Program-made: the position numbers and the translations under genes
Notes under the pieces: generated by a model
Database searches by the model: none
The model's input: only the letters and a program-made list of their open reading frames with translations
Told to the model about the DNA's origin: nothing
Assembly (NCBI GenBank): GCA_947488235.1
Contig: CANLAQ010000022.1
Coordinates: 1-42,062 of the forward strand
Direction of reading: 5' to 3'
Length of the DNA stretch: 42,062 nt
From: Flavobacteriales bacterium
Lineage (GTDB): Bacteria > Bacteroidota > Bacteroidia > Flavobacteriales_D > Crocinitomicaceae
Part shown: positions 1-7,638 of the stretch, piece after piece
How positions within the stretch are numbered: the stretch's first letter is position 1
Layout of the letters: each line of letters begins with the position of its first letter

Positions 1-26
1 CTTTAAAATATTTAGATGTACAAAAT

Positions 27-2042
27 TTACTCAACTACTAATCTTTGTGTAGAAATCACACCATCAATAGTAACTACAACAGCATAAATCCCTGAATTAA
101 GATTCTCTGTGTTCATTTCAATCGTTGATGTTCCATTTAAATTAGAGTAATTAGCAGCTCTTAAGATCTTACCGTTCATATCCATAACTTGAATGGAAAC
201 ATCACTAGATTTCTTGAGGTTGATAGAAATAATTGTTTTATCCGTTGCTGGATTTGGATACATGTTCACTTCAGCGTCTAATTGGTAGCTGAGAGCCTCA
301 TAAAGACCTGCATTAGCACCTGCCTCATATCCATTTGCAACAGCTTCAGCGATAGTAGCAGTTCCTGCGTTGTCAATTCTTCCGTCAGGACTTAAAATCA
401 TTCCAATGATGTGCATTTGAGTTTCGTCCCAAGTTGCCGGCAACAAGAAACTGAAATTAATAGTATGAGATTCTCCTGAATTGACAACTGCTGGAAAACT
501 ATTAGCATAACCTGTAAAGCTAGGAGCAATAACTCTTGCAACATGGTCATATACCATTTGAGCAGCAGGCACTGAGCTTGGTAATGATTCAAAACCACCC
601 ATTACACCATTTCCTCCACCCGCATATGCGTTGGATTGATTGTATCCAGATCCCGTTCCAGTAACATCATCTTCCGTTAAAACACATGCTAATTTATAAG
701 AACTAGTAGCTGCAGCTGCAAAAGTGGCTTTTACAGAAACATTTAATACTCTTGTCGCTGCATCCCATGTCGCCCCATTATTAATAATCGCTACTGGAGG
801 TGTTTGTAATCTTGCGAAAAAGTCTGTGGACATTCCAGAAGGATCTCCATCGGCACCTCTATCTACAAGCGCACTCGGATATCCAGATATCAATGCACCA
901 ATTCCTGCATCATAATCAGTTACCGTCATTGGGTCACCGTTGTGCACTGCAATACCTGCCCAAAATCCATCATAATCCGTTGCAAATTTATCCATGAAAA
1001 CAGCGCCTCTTGGACACCATTGACACCATGTTCCAGTTCCTTCTTCACCAACTACCATTTTTCCAACTGCAGGAACTACTGGGTTGATACTTTGTGTCAT
1101 TGAATCATCACTTGGATCATTATCAACTCCACCATTTACATTGTATACTGTTGCAACAACATTACTCAATCCTGGTGCTAAAGTCAAACTTGGCATAGTT
1201 ACCGTATAGGTAGCTAAACTTGCAAGATTTATACCGGTAACATTTTGAGTGTAAATGGTTCCGTTGTAATTAAAATCTACATCAAATGAAGTAATTGCAG
1301 TAGCGCCGGCATTTAACACTTTAACTGTTGGAGTAACAAGTTGACTTGCAATATTTCCGCCAACATTGATACTTGAAACCATTGCATTTAAATTTTGAAG
1401 TGTATAAGTTTGGTGATCAAAACTTACATCATCCACATAAAACTGTGAATTTTGTATTGGAAAGAAATCTGTTGATGCAACAGAATTAACTCCATTGGTC
1501 CATGTTCCAACCAATACACCATCAATATATGCTTTCCATACATGAAGGGTTAAGTTTGCAACAATTTTTAATTCAAACCAAGTAGCTTGGGGATAATTAG
1601 TTGAAACAAGATTAGCAGTTGCACCATCGTCAATTGTTAGATTACCAGAAGCAAGATTTACATTCAATGCCCAAAGATTACCAATGGTTAAAGCGCCTTG
1701 GATGTTGTAATATCCTTTTTTACCTGAGTTGACATATAGTTTTTTCTGAAGCGTGAAAATTCCACTATTGTACAATTGACCGAATTTTAAAACGACATCT
1801 TGAGGTCCTCCATTTGCAGCTGTCGATGAAAAATAAATGGAATTAGATGGACTGCTTGATTGTATGTTGTTAATGGTTGCGTCTTCCGTATTCCCTTCAG
1901 TTCCACTCCAAGTAGACCATGTTAGTGATTGTGGGCCAAGGTAGGAACCTACGGCATAAGAGTCAAAATTGTCAGAGAATAACTGTGAAAATCCAGTTAA
2001 ACTCATTCCAATCATGGAGGAAAGTAAAATTATTTTTTTCAT
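27..2042 (-). CDS. Secreted Omp28-like thioredoxin-fold protein with T9SS type A sorting domain
   Basis: 671 residues. A signal peptide (residues 1-19, ending SLTGFSQ) is followed by a beta-rich region (about 20-210) resembling a jelly-roll domain, then an Ig/CARDB-like stretch (about 215-320). An Omp28-related domain starts near 328 with a TGTWCQWCP motif, giving a CxxC pair at C340 and C343. The C-terminus (about 595-671) has the features of a T9SS type A sorting domain: YPNPATD, a DMNGK-type turn and a final RLVVE. The protein is therefore expected to cross the outer membrane through T9SS and be released or anchored on the surface. The Omp28 family is poorly characterised; the CxxC suggests redox or disulfide chemistry, which is inference. 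The gene stands alone downstream of tcdA. No convincing TAnnTTTG promoter was found upstream. Confidence 0.85.
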   Translation of the reverse strand: MKKIILLSSMIGMSLTGFSQLFSDNFDSYAVGSYLGPQSLTWSTWSGTEGNTEDATINNIQSSSPSNSIYFSSTAANGGPQDVVLKFGQLYNSGIFTLQKKLYVNSGKKGYYNIQGALTIGNLWALNVNLASGNLTIDDGATANLVSTNYPQATWFELKIVANLTLHVWKAYIDGVLVGTWTNGVNSVASTDFFPIQNSQFYVDDVSFDHQTYTLQNLNAMVSSINVGGNIASQLVTPTVKVLNAGATAITSFDVDFNYNGTIYTQNVTGINLASLATYTVTMPSLTLAPGLSNVVATVYNVNGGVDNDPSDDSMTQSINPVVPAVGKMVVGEEGTGTWCQWCPRGAVFMDKFATDYDGFWAGIAVHNGDPMTVTDYDAGIGALISGYPSALVDRGADGDPSGMSTDFFARLQTPPVAIINNGATWDAATRVLNVSVKATFAAAATSSYKLACVLTEDDVTGTGSGYNQSNAYAGGGNGVMGGFESLPSSVPAAQMVYDHVARVIAPSFTGYANSFPAVVNSGESHTINFSFLLPATWDETQMHIIGMILSPDGRIDNAGTATIAEAVANGYEAGANAGLYEALSYQLDAEVNMYPNPATDKTIISINLKKSSDVSIQVMDMNGKILRAANYSNLNGTSTIEMNTENLNSGIYAVVVTIDGVISTQRLVVE

Positions 2043-2188
2043 AATTGTTAATTTAATGTTTGTTTTAGAGTCCCTAAATTAATAAAAAGAATTGAATAAT
2101 TGACGCTATTTTAATATTGCCACAAAATCTTTTTGTCATGATTTTAAATAAAAATACACGCCAAAAAGGGAACTATTTTATGTTTTTT

Positions 2189-2207
2189 AGCTGGATTTCA
2201 TCCAGCT
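2189..2207. repeat. Perfect 8-bp inverted repeat with 3-base loop
   Basis: AGCTGGAT, loop TTC, ATCCAGCT. It lies in the 267-base gap between tcdA and the secreted protein gene, both on the minus strand. On that strand the hairpin is followed by A residues rather than T, so it is not a standard intrinsic terminator. It may be an mRNA 3' structure of tcdA or part of the leader of the downstream gene. Confidence 0.5.
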
Positions 2208-2219
2208 CTAATGACATTC

Positions 2220-2241
2220 AACCCCTAATAGGGTTATAACC
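2220..2241. repeat. Overlapping inverted repeats with alternative pairings
   Basis: AACCC (2220-2224) can pair with GGGTT (2231-2235), while GGTTATAACC (2232-2241) is a 10-base palindrome that uses the same GGTT. The two pairings exclude each other. Together with the hairpin at 2189-2207 this makes the tcdA/T9SS-protein gap the most structured intergenic stretch in the window. Function unknown. The rest of 2043-2309 shows no gene or recognisable promoter. Confidence 0.4.
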
Positions 2242-2309
2242 TTATTGTATTAGTAAAATCAAGACCAATCTATGGAATAAGGATCTAATTTTATAAAAAT
2301 CGATTATGT

Positions 2310-3044
2310 TTATACCCCAGCTTCCTCTTTCACCAAAAATCTTATCACTTCTGAGGCTGCATACAATCCAAATAAGGCGGGCATATAACTAATCGTTCCA
2401 TAAAAAGATTTTTTAAAATTGGTTCCATCCGTAAGTTTGAGAGAAGATTTCAATTGAATTTCTTCTGAGAAGACAGCTTTAATACTTCTAAAAGATATGG
2501 CTTTGCTCTTCATTCTTTTTTTAATATGATTTCCCAATTTGCAATTATTCACAGCTTCTAGGTTGGCAACACGAACTTTTGAAGGATCTAATTTTCCGCC
2601 TGCGCCCAAGCAAGTAATAATTTTCAATTTTTTCCTTTTACAGGCAATGATCCACTCTAATTTTGGTGTAACTGAATCAATGCAATCCATAATATAGTCG
2701 GGTTGATGGGTTTCAATTATTTCCCACACCCTTTCTCCAACAACGAACTCTGAGATTATATTTAATTTCAAATCTGGATTAATATCCAACAATCGTTTCG
2801 CTAGAACTTCAGTTTTAAGTTGATTGATGGTGGAATCAAGTGCTGTTAATTGTCTGTTCTTGTTTGTTTCATCAAATTTATCACCATCAATCAAGGTCAT
2901 TTGACCTACTCCCGAACGAGCAATAAATTCAGCCGCATAGGATCCAATCCCTCCAAGTCCAACAATAAGTACATGAGCCTTATTGAGTTGTTCCAATTGG
3001 CGCTTATTTAACAATAATTCAGTGCGTTCGAGCCATTTCGACAT
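2310..3044 (-). CDS. tcdA: tRNA threonylcarbamoyladenosine dehydratase (ThiF/E1-like family)
   Basis: TcdA (YgdL/CsdL) catalyses ATP-dependent cyclisation of t6A37 to ct6A in tRNAs that read ANN codons. The glycine-rich nucleotide site GLGGIGSYAAEFIARSGVG lies near the N-terminus. It is followed by the acidic turn LIDGD, NKNRQ and a CIDSVTPKLEW segment, the usual E1-like order. The start chosen is the ATG giving MSKWLERTELL, which matches how family members begin; an upstream in-frame ATG at 3065 would add seven residues. The length (244 residues) is typical. The gene is single, divergent from the POT transporters, with a promoter candidate at 3106-3134. It could only be confused with other ThiF/MoeB relatives, which usually carry different C-terminal regions. 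Confidence 0.9.
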   Translation of the reverse strand: MSKWLERTELLLNKRQLEQLNKAHVLIVGLGGIGSYAAEFIARSGVGQMTLIDGDKFDETNKNRQLTALDSTINQLKTEVLAKRLLDINPDLKLNIISEFVVGERVWEIIETHQPDYIMDCIDSVTPKLEWIIACKRKKLKIITCLGAGGKLDPSKVRVANLEAVNNCKLGNHIKKRMKSKAISFRSIKAVFSEEIQLKSSLKLTDGTNFKKSFYGTISYMPALFGLYAASEVIRFLVKEEAGV

Positions 3045-3105
3045 TTTATTTGAGTTGAGTAACATTAATAATTTCTATTCACTGCTTGAAATATCAGTGA
3101 TTTTG

Positions 3106-3134
3106 CAAAATTAAAAAAGACTTTCAAACCGCAA
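3106..3134 (-). promoter_or_regulatory. Promoter candidate for tcdA (TTG-N18-TAATTTTG)
   Basis: On the minus strand a TTG (3132-3134) is followed after 18 bases by TAATTTTG (3106-3113), an exact match to the Bacteroidota -7 element TAnnTTTG with an acceptable -33 spacing. The start codon lies 40 or 61 bases downstream, depending on the start chosen. Confidence 0.6.
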
Positions 3135-3168
3135 TTGCTTATTTCTTTAACAATTTTTACTAAATTCG
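3135..3168 (+). promoter_or_regulatory. Promoter candidate for the POT transporter pair (TTG-N23-TAAATTCG)
   Basis: TTG at 3135-3137 and TAAATTCG at 3161-3168, one base off TAnnTTTG, 22 bases before the start codon. The -33 TTG abuts that of the divergent tcdA promoter, so the two polymerase sites would be back to back. The 23-base spacer is at the long end of the known range. Confidence 0.35.
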
Positions 3169-3190
3169 GCTCAAACTAAATTATTAAACA

Positions 3191-4933
3191 ATGGATATTA
3201 AGAAAGAAGAAACCGGTAAAATTGAAATGTTATTTGGCCACCCCAAAGGATTATGGTTCATGTTTGGAACAGAAATGTGGGAGCGTTTTGGCTATTATTT
3301 GATGTTAGGAATTTTCTCCTTATACATGATTGATGGATGGAACAACGGTGGAATGGGTTTTGCTGCAGATACGAAATCTGATATTTATGGTACTTATTTA
3401 GGTTTAGTTTATCTGACACCATTTATTGGCGGATTAATAGCGGATAGACTATTAGGATACCGAAAATCCATTGTGATTGGTGGATTGATGATGGCGGCGG
3501 GATATTTCATGATGTCTATGCACACGGTAACTTCATTTTACATTGCATTAATGTTGATTATTTTAGGTAATGGATTTTTCAAACCTAATATTTCAACCTT
3601 AGTGGGTAGTTTATACAGTGAAGATTCACTTAAGGCAAAAAAAGATGCTGGATTTAATATTTTCTATATGGGAATTAATATCGGTGCCTTCATTTGTAAT
3701 TTTGTTGCTGCCTATATGCGCATCAATTTTGGATGGGGATACGCATTCGCTGCCGCTGGAGTTGGAATGTTAGTAGGGGTAGTAATTTTCCTTCTTGGAA
3801 ATCGACATATCAAATCTTATGATGTAGTTAAACCACTTCAGGAAGGTGATATGTCCACAGGAAAAATATTAGGATTAACGGTTTTACCGATGTTTCTTTT
3901 TGGAACTTTAGGCTACATGCTACCAGGAAATTTCTTAGGATCTGACACAAATGATGCTTTTATTATCGGATGTCTTCCAGTGATTGGATTCTTTATCTAT
4001 TTGGCATTTAAATCAGAAGCTAAAGAAAGTAGAGCGATTAAAGCATTGCTAGCAGTATTTACTTGTGTGATTTTATTCTTCGCTATCTTCCATCAAAATG
4101 GTGATGCACTTACGATTTGGGCAGAAGACCATACCGATAGGGAAATGTCGGCAGGAGTTGCAGGGGTAGCAGATAAAGTTGATATGGCTCAAATCGTTGT
4201 GAATAATGATTTGGTTAGCATGAAAAGTGATGGTGCTTTTAATGATTCAATTGTTAAATTGGAGTCCATTGCTGAGAAAATGCCAAATGCTTCTGTAAAA
4301 GAAATAAAGGCAAAGAAAGATTATTTGAAAAATATAGAAATTCAAAAAAAATCAAGAATGTATTTTAGTAACCTTCCTGCTAATAAGATTCCAGCAAAAG
4401 GAAATAATCTTAGACTATATTCTACAGAGCTGTATCAATCTATCAATCCATTTTGGGTGGTCTTGTTAACGCCAATCATGGTGGGTGTATGGGGATTCTT
4501 TAGAAGAAGAAAAAGAGAACCAAGTACTCCTACTAAAATCTTCATTGGATTGATCATTACTGCCTTGTCTGCTTTAGTAATGGTTGGAGCTGTATTTGCT
4601 ACCAATGACATGACTGGAAAAGCAAGTTCATTGTGGTTGTTAGCTTCTTATGGTGTGATTACGATTGGTGAATTGTGTTTGTCTCCAATGGGACTTTCAT
4701 TGGTTTCTAAATTAAGTCCACCACGAATTACTGCCTTGATGATGGGTGGGTTTTTCTTAGCCATTTCCGTTGGAAATAAACTTTCTGGAATGCTTTCAAG
4801 TTTGTGGGAAACAACCAAGCAAAAGGAAAACTTCTTCTATCTTAACTTTGCTTTGGTAATGGCTGCTGCAATAATATTATTATTAATGTTGCGCTGGTTG
4901 AATCGTGTAATGAAAGAAAATAATGTACTATAA
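3191..4933 (+). CDS. POT family proton-coupled peptide transporter with large TM7-TM8 loop
   Basis: 580 residues. This is an inner-membrane MFS transporter of the proton-dependent oligopeptide family, which imports di- and tripeptides with protons. The family signature ExxERFxYY is present in TM1 (E28, E31, R32, Y35, Y36), followed by GGLIADRLLGYRKSI and the TM4 signature GNGFFKPNISTLVGSLY. Between TM7 and TM8 (about 310-415) lies a hydrophilic loop roughly 85 residues longer than in the neighbouring paralogue; by POT topology it faces the periplasm. In TM7 the usual FEQ motif reads FHQ (near residue 300), replacing a glutamate known to line the peptide site in bacterial POTs. The gene ends TAA directly against the next ATG, so the two are almost certainly co-transcribed. 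Confidence 0.9.
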   Translation: MDIKKEETGKIEMLFGHPKGLWFMFGTEMWERFGYYLMLGIFSLYMIDGWNNGGMGFAADTKSDIYGTYLGLVYLTPFIGGLIADRLLGYRKSIVIGGLMMAAGYFMMSMHTVTSFYIALMLIILGNGFFKPNISTLVGSLYSEDSLKAKKDAGFNIFYMGINIGAFICNFVAAYMRINFGWGYAFAAAGVGMLVGVVIFLLGNRHIKSYDVVKPLQEGDMSTGKILGLTVLPMFLFGTLGYMLPGNFLGSDTNDAFIIGCLPVIGFFIYLAFKSEAKESRAIKALLAVFTCVILFFAIFHQNGDALTIWAEDHTDREMSAGVAGVADKVDMAQIVVNNDLVSMKSDGAFNDSIVKLESIAEKMPNASVKEIKAKKDYLKNIEIQKKSRMYFSNLPANKIPAKGNNLRLYSTELYQSINPFWVVLLTPIMVGVWGFFRRRKREPSTPTKIFIGLIITALSALVMVGAVFATNDMTGKASSLWLLASYGVITIGELCLSPMGLSLVSKLSPPRITALMMGGFFLAISVGNKLSGMLSSLWETTKQKENFFYLNFALVMAAAIILLLMLRWLNRVMKENNVL

Positions 4934-6418
4934 ATGGCAAGTCAATCAGAAATAACTTTATCAGAAATTCAAGATTTTAAAGGCAAATACCCCAAGCAAT
5001 TGTGGTATTTGTTTTTTACTGAAATGTGGGAGCGCTTTTGTTTCTATGGCAACAGGGGCATGTTAACTGTTTTTATGGTTGATGTATTATTGTTGAGTGA
5101 TAAAGAGTCAAATTTAAAGTATGGAGCTATTCAAGCTTTTGTTTATGCATTTACTTTTATTGGTGGCTTGTTTGCAGATAAAGTTCTGGGCTTTCAAAAA
5201 TCATTGTTTTGGGGTGGAATTTTAATGATCATTGGAAGTGTAATCCTTGGGGTTTCAGCACATGATTATTTTTATTACGGAATCTGTTTACTTATTGTTG
5301 GAACTGGTTTCTTTAAACCGAACATTTCCACCATGGTGGGTGAATTGTACAAAGAAGGAGATCCGCGTCGTGACGCTGGATTTGGTTTGTTTTATGCTGG
5401 AATTAATGTAGGCGCTCTTTTTGGCGGTGCGATTTGTGTATATGTTGGAAAAAGTTATTCTTGGGATTTAGCCTTCTTGCTTTCAGGCGGTTTTATGATT
5501 GTTGGTCTCATCACTTTCCTGATCTCTAGATCAAAATTAGGTCCCATTGGATTGGCTCCTGTGCACGAATTTCCTTTAAAAGCAAAGAGAAATACTTGGT
5601 TGGTTTATATCGGTACACTCGTGGCGCTTCCCCTTATTTATATCATGATCAACAATACACATTATACAGACATGTTTATGTATATCATTGGTCCCGCTAC
5701 CTTGGTCTACTTGGGTTCTGAAATGATAAAACTCAAATGGGAAGAGAATAAAAAAATGTTTGCAGCTTTAGTATTCATAATACTTTCAGTTCTTTTTTGG
5801 GCCTTTTTTGAACAGAGTGGAGGTTCACTTAGTTTGTTTGCAAAAGATAATCTACACATGGATTTATTCTTTTTTAATATTGATCCAAATGTGGTGAACA
5901 ATTCCTCTAATTCTTTATTTGTAGTGCTCTTCAGCCCATTAATTGGTTTGCTGTGGTTGTGGATGAAAAAGAAAAAGATAGAGCCTAATTATTTTGTTAA
6001 GTTCGGAATGGCATTCTTATTTTTAGGTGGCGCCTTTTATGTGTTTTATGCCAATCGATTTTTTGCTGATGCTAGCGGAAAAACCTCTCTGATTGTCTTC
6101 ACGGGAGCTTATTTTGTAATTACCATTGCCGAATTATTCTTATCCCCAATTGGCTTGTCCTTAATGACAAAATTATCACCCAAAAAACTATGGGGTGTTA
6201 TGATGGGCTTGTGGTTTTTGGCCAGTGCTTACGGACAATATGTAGCAGGAATTTTGGGCGCTGGCATGGCTTCACCAGATCCGAAAGCAAGCGCAACTGT
6301 CAAATTAAATCTATTTACAGAAGGTTACCATCAATTGGCCATCTATGGAATCATCACAGGAATAATTGTGATTCTTGTAGCCCCATTCCTCAAGAAATTA
6401 ATGAAAGGGGTTGCGTAA
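4934..6418 (+). CDS. POT family proton-coupled peptide transporter, compact paralogue
   Basis: 494 residues, a typical bacterial POT length. The N-terminal signature is ExxERFxFY (E30, E33, R34, F35, Y38). TM4 has GTGFFKPNISTMVGELY, and TM7 has the standard FWAFFEQSGGSL with the FEQ glutamate present. The TM7-TM8 loop is short. The start codon follows the stop codon of the upstream POT gene without a gap, so translation is likely coupled. Sequence similarity and order indicate a tandem duplication that later diverged; the pair may differ in peptide range, which is inference. Function: proton-driven import of di- and tripeptides across the inner membrane. Confidence 0.92.
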   Translation: MASQSEITLSEIQDFKGKYPKQLWYLFFTEMWERFCFYGNRGMLTVFMVDVLLLSDKESNLKYGAIQAFVYAFTFIGGLFADKVLGFQKSLFWGGILMIIGSVILGVSAHDYFYYGICLLIVGTGFFKPNISTMVGELYKEGDPRRDAGFGLFYAGINVGALFGGAICVYVGKSYSWDLAFLLSGGFMIVGLITFLISRSKLGPIGLAPVHEFPLKAKRNTWLVYIGTLVALPLIYIMINNTHYTDMFMYIIGPATLVYLGSEMIKLKWEENKKMFAALVFIILSVLFWAFFEQSGGSLSLFAKDNLHMDLFFFNIDPNVVNNSSNSLFVVLFSPLIGLLWLWMKKKKIEPNYFVKFGMAFLFLGGAFYVFYANRFFADASGKTSLIVFTGAYFVITIAELFLSPIGLSLMTKLSPKKLWGVMMGLWFLASAYGQYVAGILGAGMASPDPKASATVKLNLFTEGYHQLAIYGIITGIIVILVAPFLKKLMKGVA

Positions 6419-6459
6419 TTATTTTAGTAAGTAGTGTAGATAAGTAAGAATTCTAGAAA

Positions 6460-6996
6460 TCAGATTCTATATTTCTTGAAGAAAGCATCCCAATTCCAAA
6501 GGTAGTTCCCCATAATTTCATCCATTCTTTTTAAGAAAATTGGATTGGGAACTTGCATTCTCTTGAAATATTCGTCTTGGAATTCATTTAAGTTATACTT
6601 GTAAAAGAATGCTTTTGACATCGCATATATAACATTCTTTGAAGGCATATTCACACGATTCATAAAGCTGCGGTATTCTTTTACAATGCTGCGAATATCA
6701 AGTTCACTCATTTCGTAAACCTTAGCCAATTTTTCGTAGACTAATTTCTCAACCCGCTCCGCTTGATTGGATTCGAAGGTACTTTCCAAAATAGAAATAT
6801 TCCCAGCAATAACAATTAATGCGAATTCGCTATTGTTAGATGCGTCAATATTTGGGCTTGAGGTAAATGCAGGATCTTCATTAATCCATTGAGCAATCAC
6901 ACCAAATCCATTATCTACTGAATCAAATAGCGCATTTATAAAAATGTTGGCAACTTGATTGTCAGTTAGTTTTTTCTTAATGAGTGTTCCAAACAT
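6460..6996 (-). CDS. Conserved-looking protein of unknown function
   Basis: 178 residues, not recognised. There is no signal peptide and no membrane segment, so it is probably cytoplasmic. It is mostly helical, with hydrophobic-acidic patterning (VANIFINALFDSVDNGFGVI; VEKLVYEKLAKVYEMSELDI) and an aromatic C-terminus (YLWNWDAFFKKYRI). Codon use and frame are clean, and an exact -7 element (7025-7032) lies 28 bases upstream, so it is a real gene. It is convergent with the POT pair and divergent from the cyclophilin gene; neither neighbour suggests a function. Confidence 0.75.
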   Translation of the reverse strand: MFGTLIKKKLTDNQVANIFINALFDSVDNGFGVIAQWINEDPAFTSSPNIDASNNSEFALIVIAGNISILESTFESNQAERVEKLVYEKLAKVYEMSELDIRSIVKEYRSFMNRVNMPSKNVIYAMSKAFFYKYNLNEFQDEYFKRMQVPNPIFLKRMDEIMGNYLWNWDAFFKKYRI

Positions 6997-7024
6997 CCGC
7001 GTTTATTTTCATTTTGCCTATTTA

Positions 7025-7032
7025 CAAAGTTA
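7025..7032 (-). promoter_or_regulatory. -7 promoter element for the 178-residue unknown protein
   Basis: CAAAGTTA on the plus strand is TAACTTTG on the minus strand, an exact TAnnTTTG match 28 bases before the start codon at 6996. No good -33 TTG was found. It forms a 9-base inverted repeat with the element at 7053-7060. Confidence 0.5.
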
Positions 7033-7052
7033 ACTTTCACTTAAGGGGAATT

Positions 7053-7060
7053 TAACTTTG
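7053..7060 (+). promoter_or_regulatory. Distal -7 element for the cyclophilin gene
   Basis: TAACTTTG, an exact match, pointing right. It is the mirror image of the element at 7025-7032, and starts 83 bases upstream of the cyclophilin start. It may be a second, upstream promoter of that gene. Confidence 0.35.
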
Positions 7061-7118
7061 TTTTTGTGGGTTTTCAACCAAGTTTTCAACAGAATGATTT
7101 TTTTTGCTTTAATGTGCT

Positions 7119-7126
7119 TAAATTTG
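7119..7126 (+). promoter_or_regulatory. Proximal -7 element for the cyclophilin gene
   Basis: TAAATTTG, an exact TAnnTTTG match 17 bases before the ATG at 7144. It lies inside the longer open frame that begins at 7066, which argues for the ATG at 7144 as the true start. No TTG at the proper -33 spacing. Confidence 0.5.
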
Positions 7127-7143
7127 CATCAAAATTTTTTATT

Positions 7144-7599
7144 ATGAAAGGAATTATCAAAACAAATAAAGGTGAAATGCATATTTCATTTTACGAAAGT
7201 GATGCACCAGGAACGGTTGCTAATTTTGTTAAATTGGCAAAAGATGGATACTATGATGGTTTAAAATTTCACCGTGTGCTCTCTGACTTTGTAATTCAAG
7301 GTGGTTGTCCTAATTCTAGAGATGGAGCGAAGGGAATGCCAGGAACAGGTGGTCCAGGATATTCAATTAAATGTGAATTGGATGGCGAAAATCAATTTCA
7401 TGATAGAGGTGTATTATCCATGGCTCACGCTGGAAGAAATACAGGTGGATCTCAATTTTTTGTTTGTCACTCAAGAAACAATACAGCACATTTAGATCGT
7501 GTTCATACTTGTTTTGGAAAAGTAACGGATGGAGTAGATGTTATTGATGAAATTCGTGAGAATGACACCATCAATTCAATTGAAATTATCGAAGATTAA
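7144..7599 (+). CDS. Cyclophilin-type peptidyl-prolyl cis-trans isomerase
   Basis: 151 residues, the size of a single cyclophilin domain. It catalyses cis-trans isomerisation at proline bonds and assists protein folding. The active-site stretch FHRVLSDFVIQGGCP and the downstream SMAHAGRNTGGSQFFV are clear; the arginine of FHR and the Q of SQFF are the usual catalytic and binding residues. It starts MKGIIKTNKGE without a signal peptide, so it is cytoplasmic (PpiB-like). An open frame extends upstream to a GTG at 7066, but those 26 residues do not look like cyclophilin and contain the -7 element. Monocistronic. Confidence 0.92.
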   Translation: MKGIIKTNKGEMHISFYESDAPGTVANFVKLAKDGYYDGLKFHRVLSDFVIQGGCPNSRDGAKGMPGTGGPGYSIKCELDGENQFHDRGVLSMAHAGRNTGGSQFFVCHSRNNTAHLDRVHTCFGKVTDGVDVIDEIRENDTINSIEIIED

Positions 7600-7638
7600 T
7601 TTTCAGATAGCAAGCACTAACTTTTGGGCTTACCATTA

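Noticed and set aside
6419-6459. Terminator between the POT pair and the 178-residue gene
   Set aside because: Only a 5-bp AGAAT/ATTCT repeat without a T run; not convincing.
7066-7143. Longer cyclophilin start at a GTG
   Set aside because: The extra residues lack family similarity and contain a -7 element; the ATG at 7144 begins the normal domain.
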